Position numbers and translations under genes: made by a program. This document shows positions 28,746-37,515 of a DNA stretch of 64,000 bases, one piece after another. The stretch's first letter is position 1, and each line of letters begins with the position of its first letter. The DNA comes from DATFQI01 sp963816955 (GTDB lineage: Bacteria > Actinomycetota > Thermoleophilia > Solirubrobacterales > Solirubrobacteraceae): contig CAWFME010000003.1 in NCBI GenBank assembly GCA_963816955.1, forward strand, positions 62,001-126,000, read 5' to 3'. The notes under the pieces are model-generated. The model did not search any database. It was not told the DNA's origin and was given only the letters and a program-made list of their open reading frames with translations.

Positions 28746-30289
28746 CCACGCCGCCCCACGGTGCCGGCCGCGAGGCCGGAGGTCCGCCCCTGGGCGCGCC
28801 CGTCACGGGTGGCGCGCCCGCCACGGGCGGCGCGCGCCAGCGGCGGTTCCAGGCGCGGCTGCGCGCGGCCGGCCACGCCGCGCCGCGCTGGTATGCGGGC
28901 GCGGTGCTCGCGCTCGGCGGGTTCGCGGCCGCGGCGCTCGTGACCGTGCCGGCCGGCGCCGGCCTGGCGGCGCTCGGCGTCGCGCTGTGCGGGCTCGGCG
29001 CCGCCCTCGCCATGCGCGGCTCGCGCGCGCGCGGCGACACGGCGTACCGCGCGGCCCTGTTGCTGCTCGCGGCGGCGCTCGCGGCCGTCCCGGCCGTGCG
29101 CTCGGCCTGGTGGGTGTGCGAGCCGTCCGTGGTCGGGGCGGCGATGCTGGCGTCGCTGGCCGCGGCCGGCGGGCACAGCGGGCGGCAGGTCGTCGCGGGG
29201 CTGACGCTCGCGCTGCGGCGCCCGCTGGCCGGCACGGCGGCCGTGCTGGCGCCGCTCGGCCGGACAGCCGGGCGCGCAGACGGGTCGCGATTGAGGCCGG
29301 CCCTCCGCGGAGGGCTGCTCGCCGCGGCGCTGCTCGCCGTCTTCGTGCCGCTGTTCACGGCGGCGGACGCGGCCTTCGCGGAGATCGTCGACAGCGCGCT
29401 CCCCAGCGGGGTGGACGTCGAGGCCCCCGCGGGCCGCGCGCTCGCGCTGCTCGCGGTCGTGGCGCTCGGAGGGGCGCTCGCGGTGGCGCGCGCAGCGGGC
29501 CCGGCCTCTCCGGGCGCTCCCGTGCGCAGGCGGCTCGCCCGCGCCGAGTGGCTGCTGCCGCTGGCCTCGCTCGTCGCGCTGTTCGCGGCGTTCGTCGCCG
29601 TCCAGCTCGCGGTGCTGTTCGGCGGCCACGACCACGTGCTGCGCACCGCCGGGCTCTCCTACGCCGAGTACGCCCACCAGGGCTACGGGCAGCTGATGGC
29701 CGCGGCGGTGCTCACGCTCGCGGTGATCGCCGGCGCCTGGCGCTGGGCGCGGCGCGACGGCCGCCGCGACGAGCGGCTGCTGAGCGCGCTGCTCGTGGCC
29801 CTGTGCGCGCTCTGCCTCATCGTGCTGGCGTCCGCGCTCAAGCGGCTCGGGCTCTACGAGCAGGCCTACGGGTACACGCGCCTGCGGCTGCTCGCCGACG
29901 CGAACATCCTCTGGCTCGGCGCGGTGCTCGTGCTCGTCGTCGCGGCGCTCGTCAGCGGCCGCGCGCGCTGGCTCGCGCGCGCGATCGTGCTCGTCTCCGC
30001 GACCGGCGCGGTCGCGTTCGCGGCCACGAACCCCGACGGGCGGATCGCCTCCCGCAACGTGGACCGCTACCTGGAGGCCGGCCAGATCGACGGCTACTAC
30101 CTGTCCACCCTGAGCGCCGACGCCGCGCCGGCGCTCACGCGCCTCCGGTACCCCGAGTGCCTGGTGGGGGCCATCCGCAGGGACCTGCGGCCGCGCGACG
30201 GCGTGCTCGGGGCGAACGTCGACCGCTCGCGCGCCAGGCGCGCCCTCGCCGGTCTCCCGCCCGCTCCGCATCGCGGCTGCCCTTACTAG
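28742..30289 (+). CDS. DUF4173/DUF4153-like polytopic membrane protein
   Basis: A 515-residue protein with about 10-12 membrane helices after a cytoplasmic Gly/Pro-rich N-terminus. The sections SYAEYAHQGYGQLMAAAVLT and LGLYEQAYGYTRLRLLAD are typical of the DUF4173/DUF4153 family. Biochemical role unknown. Its start GTG 28742 overlaps the kinase stop by 4 bases, so regulator, kinase and membrane protein are translated as a unit; since the kinase has almost no extracellular domain, this protein may be its sensor partner or its target. The N-terminal ~35 residues are low-complexity. Confidence 0.85.
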   Translation: MTTPPHGAGREAGGPPLGAPVTGGAPATGGARQRRFQARLRAAGHAAPRWYAGAVLALGGFAAAALVTVPAGAGLAALGVALCGLGAALAMRGSRARGDTAYRAALLLLAAALAAVPAVRSAWWVCEPSVVGAAMLASLAAAGGHSGRQVVAGLTLALRRPLAGTAAVLAPLGRTAGRADGSRLRPALRGGLLAAALLAVFVPLFTAADAAFAEIVDSALPSGVDVEAPAGRALALLAVVALGGALAVARAAGPASPGAPVRRRLARAEWLLPLASLVALFAAFVAVQLAVLFGGHDHVLRTAGLSYAEYAHQGYGQLMAAAVLTLAVIAGAWRWARRDGRRDERLLSALLVALCALCLIVLASALKRLGLYEQAYGYTRLRLLADANILWLGAVLVLVVAALVSGRARWLARAIVLVSATGAVAFAATNPDGRIASRNVDRYLEAGQIDGYYLSTLSADAAPALTRLRYPECLVGAIRRDLRPRDGVLGANVDRSRARRALAGLPPAPHRGCPY

Positions 30290-30292
30290 GGT
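30287..30292 (+). promoter_or_regulatory. -10 element (TAGGGT) overlapping the preceding stop codon
   Basis: TAGGGT ends 7 bases before GTG 30300; its first three bases are the TAG stop of the DUF4173-like gene. Confidence 0.45.
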
Positions 30293-30299
30293 CCGCGCC

Positions 30300-30908
30300 G
30301 TGCGCGCGTACTACGAGAGCGTCTGGGCCGACGCGCCGGCGGACCCCGAGCCGTGGGCCTGGGAGCGCCGCCGCGCCCTGCTGCTCTCCGAGGCGCGTCC
30401 CGGCGAGCGCGTGCTCGACCTGGGCTGTGGCGCGGGCCGCTTCGTCGCCGCGCTGCGCGATGCCGGCGCCGACCCCGTCGGCGTCGAGGTCGCCGAGGCC
30501 GCGCTCGCGCGCGCCCGGGCCGTGGCGCCCGGCGCCGACCTGCGCCTGCTGGAGCCCGACGGCTCGATCCCGCTCGAGCACGGCTCCGTGGACCTCGTCT
30601 GGTGCTCGGAGGTGCTCGAGCACGTCGCCGACGGCGGCCACCTGCTCCAGGAGGCGCGCCGGGTGCTGAGGCCGGGCGGCCGGGTCCTCGTCACCGTGCC
30701 CTTCCACGGGCGCGTCAAGGCGGCGCTGATCGCCCTGCTGCGCTTCGACGCGCACTTCGACCCCCAGGGCCAGCACCTGCGGTTCTTCACGCGCGCGACG
30801 CTTGAGGATTCCCTGCTCGCCGCGGGGTTCGCGGCGCCCGAGCTGCGCACCGCGGGCGGGCTGCCGCTGCTGCGCGGGTCGCTCGTCGCCCGCGCGGCGC
30901 GCGGTTAG
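30300..30908 (+). CDS. Class I SAM-dependent methyltransferase
   Basis: A 202-residue protein with the SAM-binding motif VLDLGCGAGRFVAAL (motif I), an acidic motif II region (VGVEVAEAALARARA), WCSEVLEHVADG and the LRPGGRVLVTVP strand. This is the Methyltransf_11-like group that often acts on sugars, lipids or quinones. Placement next to the polysaccharide genes suggests a glycan or lipid substrate, but nothing fixes it. GTG 30300 is supported by the -10 element. Convergent overlap of 4 bases with the next gene. Confidence 0.9.
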   Translation: MRAYYESVWADAPADPEPWAWERRRALLLSEARPGERVLDLGCGAGRFVAALRDAGADPVGVEVAEAALARARAVAPGADLRLLEPDGSIPLEHGSVDLVWCSEVLEHVADGGHLLQEARRVLRPGGRVLVTVPFHGRVKAALIALLRFDAHFDPQGQHLRFFTRATLEDSLLAAGFAAPELRTAGGLPLLRGSLVARAARG

Positions 30909-33025
30909 CCGCCGTAGTCGGCGTTCGCGCGGCCGGCCTCGATCAGGTCCGAGATCGAGACCCGCGACTGGGGGTCGAGGAAGTAGGCGGCCTTGAAGGC
31001 GGGCAGCGCCCGGTCGGGCTTGCCGATCGCGTCGAGGCGCAGCCGGCCGAGCCGCCGCCACGTCTCCGCGTTGGCCGGCTCCAGCCGCACGGCCGACTCG
31101 AGCGCGGCCTCGGCGGCGCGGAGCTGGCCGCGGGCCTGCTCGATCGCCGCGACGTCGAACCACGCGTCGACCGACAGCGGGTTGCGCCTCGTGGCCTCGC
31201 GCGCGAGCTGCGCCGCAGGCTCGTAGGCGCTGACCGCCGCGCGGTCGAACGCCTCGTCGCTCGCGTGCACGGAGCGGACCGGCTGGTAGGCGGTCCAGGC
31301 GGCCGCGAGGCAGATCGCCACCAGCAGCAGCACGGCGCCGGTCGCGAACCGGCGCCCGCGCGCGAACGCCAGCGAGCGCTGCCAGGGGTTGCCCGCCCCG
31401 GCGCGCTCCGCCGGCTCTGGCGCGGCGAACCGCAGGCGCCTGCCGAGCGGCACCCGGCCCGCGAGCCAGCCCGCGGCGAGCAGCGCGGGTATCGCGTTGG
31501 CCGGCACGAACCAGGTCCAGTCGAGTGCCGAGTGCAGGCCGAACGCGAGCACGACCGCCAGCACGCCGAGGTCCGCGACGCGCCGGTCGTCGAAGGGCAG
31601 CCCGCGGTCCCTGCGCCGCAGCCCGGTCGCCCGCGCGGCCGCGGCGAGCCAGGCGAACAGCGTCAGCAGGGAGATGCCGAGGCCGATCCAGCCGAGGTCG
31701 CTCATCGTCTGCGGCACGTAGCCGTGGGCGTGGCGGACGGCGAGCGCGTCGGTGCGGAAGCGGTTGCGCGCGATCGCGTACGCGCCCGCGCCCGTCCCGA
31801 CCCATGGGCTGATCTCGTGCACCTTGAACGCCTCGTCGAAGTAGCGGGCGCGCACGGAGGAGGTGGCGGTCAGGCGGTTCGGCGTGTTCGCCGGCGTCGA
31901 CGCGTTCGGGTCGGTCAGCCGGTCCCAGTTCGAGCTCACGCGGTCGCCGAGGCTGCCGGGCGCCGCGAACGCCGCGCCCGCCCCGATCAGCACCAGCACG
32001 ACGAGGACCGCCGCCACGATCCGGCCCGGCAGCGGCCTGCCGGCGACCTGCGGGCGCCGCGAGCGGGCGAAGGCCCACCCGAGCCCGGCGAGCAGCAGGA
32101 TCGCGCACATCAGCAGCAGCAGCGCCCCGAGCTCGTGCCCGGCGTCGACCCGCGCGGCCATCGGCGCCTCGTCGGTGGTGAGGCCGTCCTGGCTGAACGC
32201 CCACACGACGATCAGCGCCGCGCCGAGCGCGGCCGCACCGAGCAGGGCGACGGCCGTGCGGCGCAGCGGCACGACGGCGATCCAGAACCCGATCCCGAGC
32301 ACGGCCGACAGCAGCGCGCCGCGCGAGTAGGAGAGCATCAGGCACACGAACAGCAGCGCGAGCGCCGGCCAGGCGAGCGCGTTGAGCGCCGGGAGGCCCT
32401 CGCGGCGGGCCCCCAGCCACAGCAGCGGCGGCGCTCCGAGCGCGGCCATCAGGCCCACGCTGTTCCAGTAGCCGAACGGCGCGCGCAGGCGGGCGAACGT
32501 CTCGTCGGAGGCGAGCGAGGCCGGGAAGACCTTCGTGAGCAGCGCCCAGGCGCAGATCACGAGGCAGCCGAGCGCGATGCCGGCGAGCAGGCCGTCGGCG
32601 GCTCGCGGGACCATCCGCACGAGCGCGATGCCGGCCGCGAAGGCGGCGAGGTAGGCGAACGTGCGGTTCGCCTCGACCCAGGAGTCGGCCGGCGTCAGCG
32701 ACCAGGCGATCGACGCCGCCGTGAACGCGGCGAGCAGGCCGAACGCGAGCAGCGAGGACGCGCCGTACAGCGGATGCGCGTCCGTGCGCGGCGCGCGCAC
32801 CGCGGCGGCGGCGCAGGTGGCGCCCGCGACGAGCACGACGCCGATCACCACGCGCGTCGTGGGCTCGAGCCGCAGGCCGCCCGTGGCGACGAAGGCGGCC
32901 AGGACGATGACGGCGGCGACGCCGAGCGCGAGCAGCCCCGACGCACCGGCGACCGGGATCGAGACCGTCACGGAGCGGCGCCCGGGCGGCGCCGGGCGCA
33001 GCTCAGCCGTCGCGGCCGGGGGCAT
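30905..33025 (-). CDS. O-antigen ligase/polymerase-like membrane protein with C-terminal TPRs
   Basis: A 706-residue polytopic protein with about 12-14 membrane helices. The Wzy_C/O-antigen ligase signature region reads RARYFDEAFKVHEISPWVGT, with GAYAIARNRFRT and HAHGYVPQTMSDLGWIGLG; the latter pattern (H...E/D-GW-G) is that of the ligase active-site loop. After the last helix, about 120 residues form TPR-like helices (AAQLAREATRRNPLSVDAWF, LEPANAETWRRLGRLRLD). It would polymerise or transfer lipid-linked glycan on the outer face of the membrane. It overlaps by 23 bases with the small secreted protein gene upstream. Confidence 0.85.
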   Translation of the reverse strand: MPPAATAELRPAPPGRRSVTVSIPVAGASGLLALGVAAVIVLAAFVATGGLRLEPTTRVVIGVVLVAGATCAAAAVRAPRTDAHPLYGASSLLAFGLLAAFTAASIAWSLTPADSWVEANRTFAYLAAFAAGIALVRMVPRAADGLLAGIALGCLVICAWALLTKVFPASLASDETFARLRAPFGYWNSVGLMAALGAPPLLWLGARREGLPALNALAWPALALLFVCLMLSYSRGALLSAVLGIGFWIAVVPLRRTAVALLGAAALGAALIVVWAFSQDGLTTDEAPMAARVDAGHELGALLLLMCAILLLAGLGWAFARSRRPQVAGRPLPGRIVAAVLVVLVLIGAGAAFAAPGSLGDRVSSNWDRLTDPNASTPANTPNRLTATSSVRARYFDEAFKVHEISPWVGTGAGAYAIARNRFRTDALAVRHAHGYVPQTMSDLGWIGLGISLLTLFAWLAAAARATGLRRRDRGLPFDDRRVADLGVLAVVLAFGLHSALDWTWFVPANAIPALLAAGWLAGRVPLGRRLRFAAPEPAERAGAGNPWQRSLAFARGRRFATGAVLLLVAICLAAAWTAYQPVRSVHASDEAFDRAAVSAYEPAAQLAREATRRNPLSVDAWFDVAAIEQARGQLRAAEAALESAVRLEPANAETWRRLGRLRLDAIGKPDRALPAFKAAYFLDPQSRVSISDLIEAGRANADYGG

Positions 33026-33572
33026 GGGCCTTGTAGAAGCCGCTCGCGGAGCTCCACGCGCGCCGCGCGCCCGGCGCGGCGGCGGCCAGGGCCCCGATGG
33101 CGAGCAGCACGAAGAGCACGATCACGGAGGCCGGGATGTCGTGCCGCGACGCCGCGTTCAGGCCGACGGCGCCGGGGACGACCGGCCGGCCGCCGATGTC
33201 GACGGGCGCCCCGCCGGTGCGGGCCGCGTCCTCGAGCGAGGCGCGATCGCGGTCGTCGGTGGGCGTCAGGGGCTGGCCCCCGCCGCCGCCACCGGCGCCG
33301 CCGCCGCTGCCGCCGCCCGCTCCGCCGTTGCCGGAGCTGCCCGCGGCGCGCGCGGAGGCGGCACGGGCGATGACGTCACGGCAGTCCGTGTACTGATCGG
33401 TGTCCGTCGGGATGTTCTGGCGTGCCTTGCGCAGCTCGGCGGGCGTGTAGTCCCCCTGCAGGACCCCGTCGTCGGCGCAGTCGCGCAGGATCTGGGTCGT
33501 GCTGGCCGCGTTCGCGGTCGGGACGACGGCGAAGAGCCCCAGCGCCAGGCACGCCAGTGCCAGGCGAAGCAT
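33003..33572 (-). CDS. Small secreted Gly-rich protein with C-terminal membrane anchor
   Basis: About 189 residues: a signal peptide (MLRLALACLALGLFAVVPTANA), a short domain with two cysteines (LRDCADDGVLQGDYTPAELR and DQYTDCRDVI), a Gly/Ser linker, and a C-terminal helix (ASVIVLFVLLAIGALAAAA) with a basic tail. Not a family I can name. ATG 33572 is chosen because TAGCGT lies 7 bases upstream and the signal peptide begins there. It leads the operon with the O-antigen ligase-like gene. A second protein with the same build sits next to the other large polymerase gene at 40336. Confidence 0.78.
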   Translation of the reverse strand: MLRLALACLALGLFAVVPTANAASTTQILRDCADDGVLQGDYTPAELRKARQNIPTDTDQYTDCRDVIARAASARAAGSSGNGGAGGGSGGGAGGGGGGQPLTPTDDRDRASLEDAARTGGAPVDIGGRPVVPGAVGLNAASRHDIPASVIVLFVLLAIGALAAAAPGARRAWSSASGFYKAHAPGRDG

Positions 33573-33579
33573 GGAATTC

Positions 33580-33585
33580 ACGCTA
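33580..33585 (-). promoter_or_regulatory. -10 element (TAGCGT) of the small secreted protein/ligase operon
   Basis: TAGCGT on the minus strand ends 7 bases before ATG 33572. Confidence 0.5.
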
Positions 33586-34674
33586 GCACGGGGCATTCGA
33601 CGCTCCCACGGCTCCCAGGGCCCTGCTCATGCCCTGCGCCCAGGCGGCGTGCGTGTGCGCCCGGACCGCCTCGCGCGCGTTGGCGCCCAGCCGTGCGCGC
33701 AGCACCGGGTCGTCGTGCAGGCGCCGCAGCGCGGCCGCGAGCGCCCGCTCGTCGCCGGCCGGGACGATCAGGCCGGTGCGTTCGTGCTGCACGAGGCCGC
33801 CTGCGGCGGCCCCGACGGCGTCGGTGGCGATGACGGGGACTCCCTGGTCGAAGGCTTCGTTGACGACGAGCCCCCACGGCTCCAGGAAGTCGCGCGTGGG
33901 GATCGACGGCACCACCACAACGTCGCTGCCCGCGTAGAAGTTGCGCAGCCGCTCCGGCCCCAGGGGGCCCTCGAGGTGCGCCGCGCCGGCGGCGACGGCC
34001 CGGGCTCGGATCGGGCCGTCGCCAACCAGTACCAGCGCGGTTGGCGGTGCTGACAGGCCGGCGAGAGGCCAAGCCCGAAGGAGCACGCAGACGCCCTTTT
34101 CCCGAGACAATCGACCGGCAAACAGAGCTTGGAACTCTCCCCGCCGCTCGGGCGTCGCGGGGGCGGCCCAGAAGGCGTCGTCGACGCTCTGGGGCGCCTC
34201 GAAGACAGGCCCGCGGGCGCCCTTCGCGCGCACATAGGCGGACACGTGCGGGCCGTAGGTCGCGATCGCCCCGGCGCTGCGGTAGATGGCGCGCATCGGA
34301 AGGTAGGAGAGCGCGTGCGCCGGGGTGCGCGGGTGCGCCCAGATCGTCGCCCACAGCACGAACGGGACGCGCGCGCGGCGCGCGCCGAGCCACGCGGCGG
34401 GCAGCGCGACGCGGCCCGACATCCCGGCGATCACGGCGCGGAAGCGGCCGGAGGCGGCGAGCCGGAGCACGCCGCGCTGGCTCGGGCGCAGCACGGGGAA
34501 CGGCAGCTCGCCCGTGCCGTCGCCGTGGCCCGAGCCGTCGGCGGTGCCGCCGCCCCCGTGGCGCACGTCGCCGCCGATCAGCGCGAACACGGCGCCCTCG
34601 CGCTCGTGCAGGGCCCGGAACGCGCCGACGCGGAACGGCGGCGCGTGATTGGTGACGAACAGCACGGGCTTCAC
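33583..34674 (-). CDS. Family 4 glycosyltransferase
   Basis: A 363-residue GT-B enzyme. The C-terminal half shows FAGRLSREKGVCVLLRA, LVLVGDGPIRARAVAAG and VVVPSIPTRDFLEPWGLVVNEA, where EPWGLVVNEA carries the nucleotide-sugar-binding glutamate (E-x7-E motif). A Gly-rich insertion lies near residues 33-50. Donor and acceptor are not known. Start GTG 34674 overlaps the upstream glycosyltransferase stop by 4 bases; third gene of a GT2-GT4-GT4 operon. Confidence 0.9.
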   Translation of the reverse strand: MKPVLFVTNHAPPFRVGAFRALHEREGAVFALIGGDVRHGGGGTADGSGHGDGTGELPFPVLRPSQRGVLRLAASGRFRAVIAGMSGRVALPAAWLGARRARVPFVLWATIWAHPRTPAHALSYLPMRAIYRSAGAIATYGPHVSAYVRAKGARGPVFEAPQSVDDAFWAAPATPERRGEFQALFAGRLSREKGVCVLLRAWPLAGLSAPPTALVLVGDGPIRARAVAAGAAHLEGPLGPERLRNFYAGSDVVVVPSIPTRDFLEPWGLVVNEAFDQGVPVIATDAVGAAAGGLVQHERTGLIVPAGDERALAAALRRLHDDPVLRARLGANAREAVRAHTHAAWAQGMSRALGAVGASNAPC

Positions 34675-35837
34675 CGCAGCGCCTCCTCGTAGGCGGCGAC
34701 CGTCGCCTCGCCGCAGCGCGGCCAGGTGAACGCGGCCTCCACGGTGGCGCGCGCCTCGCGGCCGAGCTCGCGCCGCCAGCCCGGCTCGTCGAGCAGCGCC
34801 CGCAGCTCGGCGGCCAGCGCCTCCGGGTCGCCCGGCGCCACGAGCCGCATGCCGCCGCCCGCGGCGGCGATCTCCTCCGGGCCGGGCTCGCCGCGCGAGC
34901 CGATCGCCGGCACGCCCGCCGCCATCGCCTCGACGTACGCGACCCCGAAGGCCTCGTCGACGCTGGGCAGCACGAACACCGCCCCGCGGCGTGCCGTGGC
35001 GACCGCGTCGGGGTTCGGGAGCTGCCCCGTGAAGTGCAGCCGGCCCGAGAGGCCGAGCTCCGCCGCCAGCCGCTCCAGCGCCGGCCGCTCGGGCCCGTCG
35101 CCGACGACGATCCAGGCCAGCGCGGGGTGCGAGTCGCGCAGCAGCCAGAGCGCGCGCAGCACGTCCACATGGCGCTTGCGCTCGACGAGGTGCGCGACGG
35201 TGACGAGCGCGCCCGCCCCGTCGGCCGCGGAGTGCTGCGCCGGCAGGTCCGTGCCGAGATGCACGACGCGGGTCGCCTGTGCGCCGAGCGCGCGGGCGCG
35301 CTGCTCGATCGCGGCCGAGTTGGCGAGCACGAGCCGGGCGCCCGCGAGCGCGCGGCGCACCGCCCGCTCGCCGCCGGGCCGCCGGACCACGGAGAGCACG
35401 TCGCCGCCGTGGACGGAGACCACGTAGGGCGTGCCGGGCCGCGCGCGCCGGACGGCGTCGCCGCCGGGCGCGGCGTAGTGGGCGTGCACGAGGTCGTAGG
35501 GGAACTCCCGCCGCAGCCGCCGCAGGGCGAGCGCCAGCGGCGGCGCCGCCCATGCGCCCCAGCTCGCGTAGCTGCGCGGCCGCGGCGGCGCGACGAACGG
35601 CACGTAGCGGATCTCGATGCCGTCGAGCTCGGTGCGCAGCGGCTGGCGCAGCGGCGCGAGCAGCTCGGCCGGGTCGCGGCGGGCGAGCGCGGCCTTCGAC
35701 GGGACAGGGCGGTGCAGGACGAGCACGCGCACGTCCGCGCCCGCGTCGCGCGCCGCCAGCGCCTGCCGGTGCGCCCACACCCCGAGCACCGGGTCGGCCG
35801 CGCGCGGGTAGTACTCGGCGACGATCGCGACGCGCAT
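34671..35837 (-). CDS. Family 4 glycosyltransferase
   Basis: A 388-residue GT-B enzyme starting MRVAIVAEYYPRAADPVLGV. Acceptor-side features include VHAHYAAPGGDAV and VVSVHGGDVL; the donor-side has TVAHLVERKRHVDVLRALW, WIVVGDGPERPALERLA and FVLPSVDEAFGVAYVEAMAAGVP with the E-x7-E motif. Its ATG overlaps the stop of the double GT2 gene upstream (TGATG). Specificity unknown. Confidence 0.92.
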   Translation of the reverse strand: MRVAIVAEYYPRAADPVLGVWAHRQALAARDAGADVRVLVLHRPVPSKAALARRDPAELLAPLRQPLRTELDGIEIRYVPFVAPPRPRSYASWGAWAAPPLALALRRLRREFPYDLVHAHYAAPGGDAVRRARPGTPYVVSVHGGDVLSVVRRPGGERAVRRALAGARLVLANSAAIEQRARALGAQATRVVHLGTDLPAQHSAADGAGALVTVAHLVERKRHVDVLRALWLLRDSHPALAWIVVGDGPERPALERLAAELGLSGRLHFTGQLPNPDAVATARRGAVFVLPSVDEAFGVAYVEAMAAGVPAIGSRGEPGPEEIAAAGGGMRLVAPGDPEALAAELRALLDEPGWRRELGREARATVEAAFTWPRCGEATVAAYEEALR

Positions 35838-37486
35838 CAGAGCGTCCGGTGCTCCGCCAGCGTCTCGCCGGCCTGCTCGCGCGTGACGTAGGCGCGGCCG
35901 TCCAGGAACGCCTCCGCCTCGGCCATCGCCGCGTCGCGCGGGTACGCGCCCGCGACGGGCCGCAGGTGCCGCACCGGCGTGGCGTCGACGATCCCGACCG
36001 GCAAGCCGCGCTCGGCCGCCAGCGCGCTCCAGTGGGCGTCGAGCCCCCAGCCCATCTCGAGGTCGGGGAATGGCAGCAGCGCCGCGAACGCCTCGCGGTG
36101 CAGCGCGGTGACCGGCCCGATCTCCACGAAGCGCCCGGTACGGGCGAGCAGGCCGGGCCGCCGCCGCGTGACCTCCCAGGCGGCGTGCGAGGCGAACGCG
36201 TGGGCGGGCTGCGCGAGCCGCAGCCCGAACCGCTCGGCGCACAGCAGGAAGGCGTCGAGGAAGCCGCGCGGGAGCCGCACGTCGTCGTCGACGAGCAGCA
36301 GCCAGTCGTGGCCTTCCGCGGGATGCTCGGCCAGCAGCGCGTTGAGGTTCGCCCACTTGCCCTTGCCGGGGGACGGCGGCGCGAGGTGCAGATCGACCTC
36401 GTGCCGGGAGCGTCCGAGCTCGCGGCGCAGGCGCGCCACCTCGCGCGCGTGCTCAGGCCGCGCGACGCCGAGCACGAGCACCCGGCGCCGGGGGGCCTGC
36501 CGGGCCGCCCTGCGCAGCGCGAGCCGCCGGCCGAGCCCGCGCGCCGCCGCCGCGGCGTCCCGCACCGTGCCCGCTGCGGCGGTCGCCCGCGACTGCGTCC
36601 CCGAGCGGCCCGAGGCGTAGTCCGGCGTGCCGGGCGCGGGCGGAACGGGCCCGGGCGCGAGCGTCTCGCGCAGCCGCCCGGCGCTGAGCGCGGTGAGCAC
36701 GATCCCGACGCCGCAGCGGCGGCGCACGACGTGCCCGGCGCAGCCGGCCAGGGTCCGCAGCTCGGCGGGCAGCGGCGGCGCGGCGCCCTTGAAGGCGTCG
36801 TAGCGGCGCGAGGCCCGCCCGCGCGCGAACGCGGCGCGCGAGAGCGACCGGACGCGCGCGTCGGCGCCGGCGCGGCGGTGGTCGACCCCCGCCGCGGCGA
36901 CGTAGCGAATCCTCCCGCCGGCGGCGCGCAGCCGCCGCTGCCAGTCCTCCTCGTCGCCCGCGCCGCCGAGCGCGGGGTCGAAGCGGCCGATGCGCTCGAG
37001 CGCGCTGCGGCGCAGCGCGAGGTTGGCGCCCCAGGCGAACTCGGCGTCCTGATCCGACGGCCCGAGGTCGAGCGAGGTGATCGGCAGCGGCTCGCGGCCG
37101 CACGCGCGCAGGCGCGCGCCCTCCAGCCGCGGCCGGATCGGCCCGCCGAAGGCTTCGTGCTCCGGGTGCGCGGCGGCGGCGCCGAGCAGCGCGTCGAGCC
37201 ACCCCGGCCAGACCTCGACGTCGTCGTCGAGGAAGCACAGCAGCTCGCCCGTCGCGGCGTCGATCGCCGTGTTGCGCGCGACGTTGATCCCGCGCGGCAT
37301 GCCGTGCGCGAGGTAGCGGCCGCCGTGGGCCGTCACGAGCCGCTCCGTCCCGGCGTCGGCCGGGTCGTCCTCGACGACGACGATCTCCGCGCCGCGCGCG
37401 GCCGCCTGCGGCGCGACGGACGCCAGCGCGACCGCGAGGTACTCGCGACGGCGGCGGGTGGGGAACAGCAGCGAGGCGGGCGGCAT
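35837..37486 (-). CDS. Double-domain family 2 glycosyltransferase
   Basis: A 549-residue protein with two GT-A units. The first (residues 1 to about 250) has LLFPTRRRREYLAVALASV, the metal-binding LCFLDDDVEVWPGWLDALL and WGANLALRRSALERIGRFDP. The second (from about 315) has VLVLGVARPEHAREVARLRR, WLLLVDDDVRLPRGFLDAFL and EIGPVTALHREAFAALLPF. Each keeps a DDD/DxD site, so both may be active, adding two sugars in succession. The ATG 37486 start uses the palindromic -10 element shared with the divergent gene. Confidence 0.88.
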   Translation of the reverse strand: MPPASLLFPTRRRREYLAVALASVAPQAAARGAEIVVVEDDPADAGTERLVTAHGGRYLAHGMPRGINVARNTAIDAATGELLCFLDDDVEVWPGWLDALLGAAAAHPEHEAFGGPIRPRLEGARLRACGREPLPITSLDLGPSDQDAEFAWGANLALRRSALERIGRFDPALGGAGDEEDWQRRLRAAGGRIRYVAAAGVDHRRAGADARVRSLSRAAFARGRASRRYDAFKGAAPPLPAELRTLAGCAGHVVRRRCGVGIVLTALSAGRLRETLAPGPVPPAPGTPDYASGRSGTQSRATAAAGTVRDAAAAARGLGRRLALRRAARQAPRRRVLVLGVARPEHAREVARLRRELGRSRHEVDLHLAPPSPGKGKWANLNALLAEHPAEGHDWLLLVDDDVRLPRGFLDAFLLCAERFGLRLAQPAHAFASHAAWEVTRRRPGLLARTGRFVEIGPVTALHREAFAALLPFPDLEMGWGLDAHWSALAAERGLPVGIVDATPVRHLRPVAGAYPRDAAMAEAEAFLDGRAYVTREQAGETLAEHRTL

Positions 37487-37495
37487 GCGGCCAAG

Positions 37496-37505
37496 AGCCT
37501 AGGCT
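37496..37505. promoter_or_regulatory. Palindromic bidirectional -10 element (AGCCTAGGCT)
   Basis: The 10-base perfect palindrome contains TAGGCT on both strands. On the minus strand it ends 9 bases before ATG 37486; on the plus strand it ends 10 bases before ATG 37516. Two divergent glycosyltransferase transcripts would start from the same opened DNA. Confidence 0.5.
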
Positions 37506-37515
37506 CCCGGGCCGG

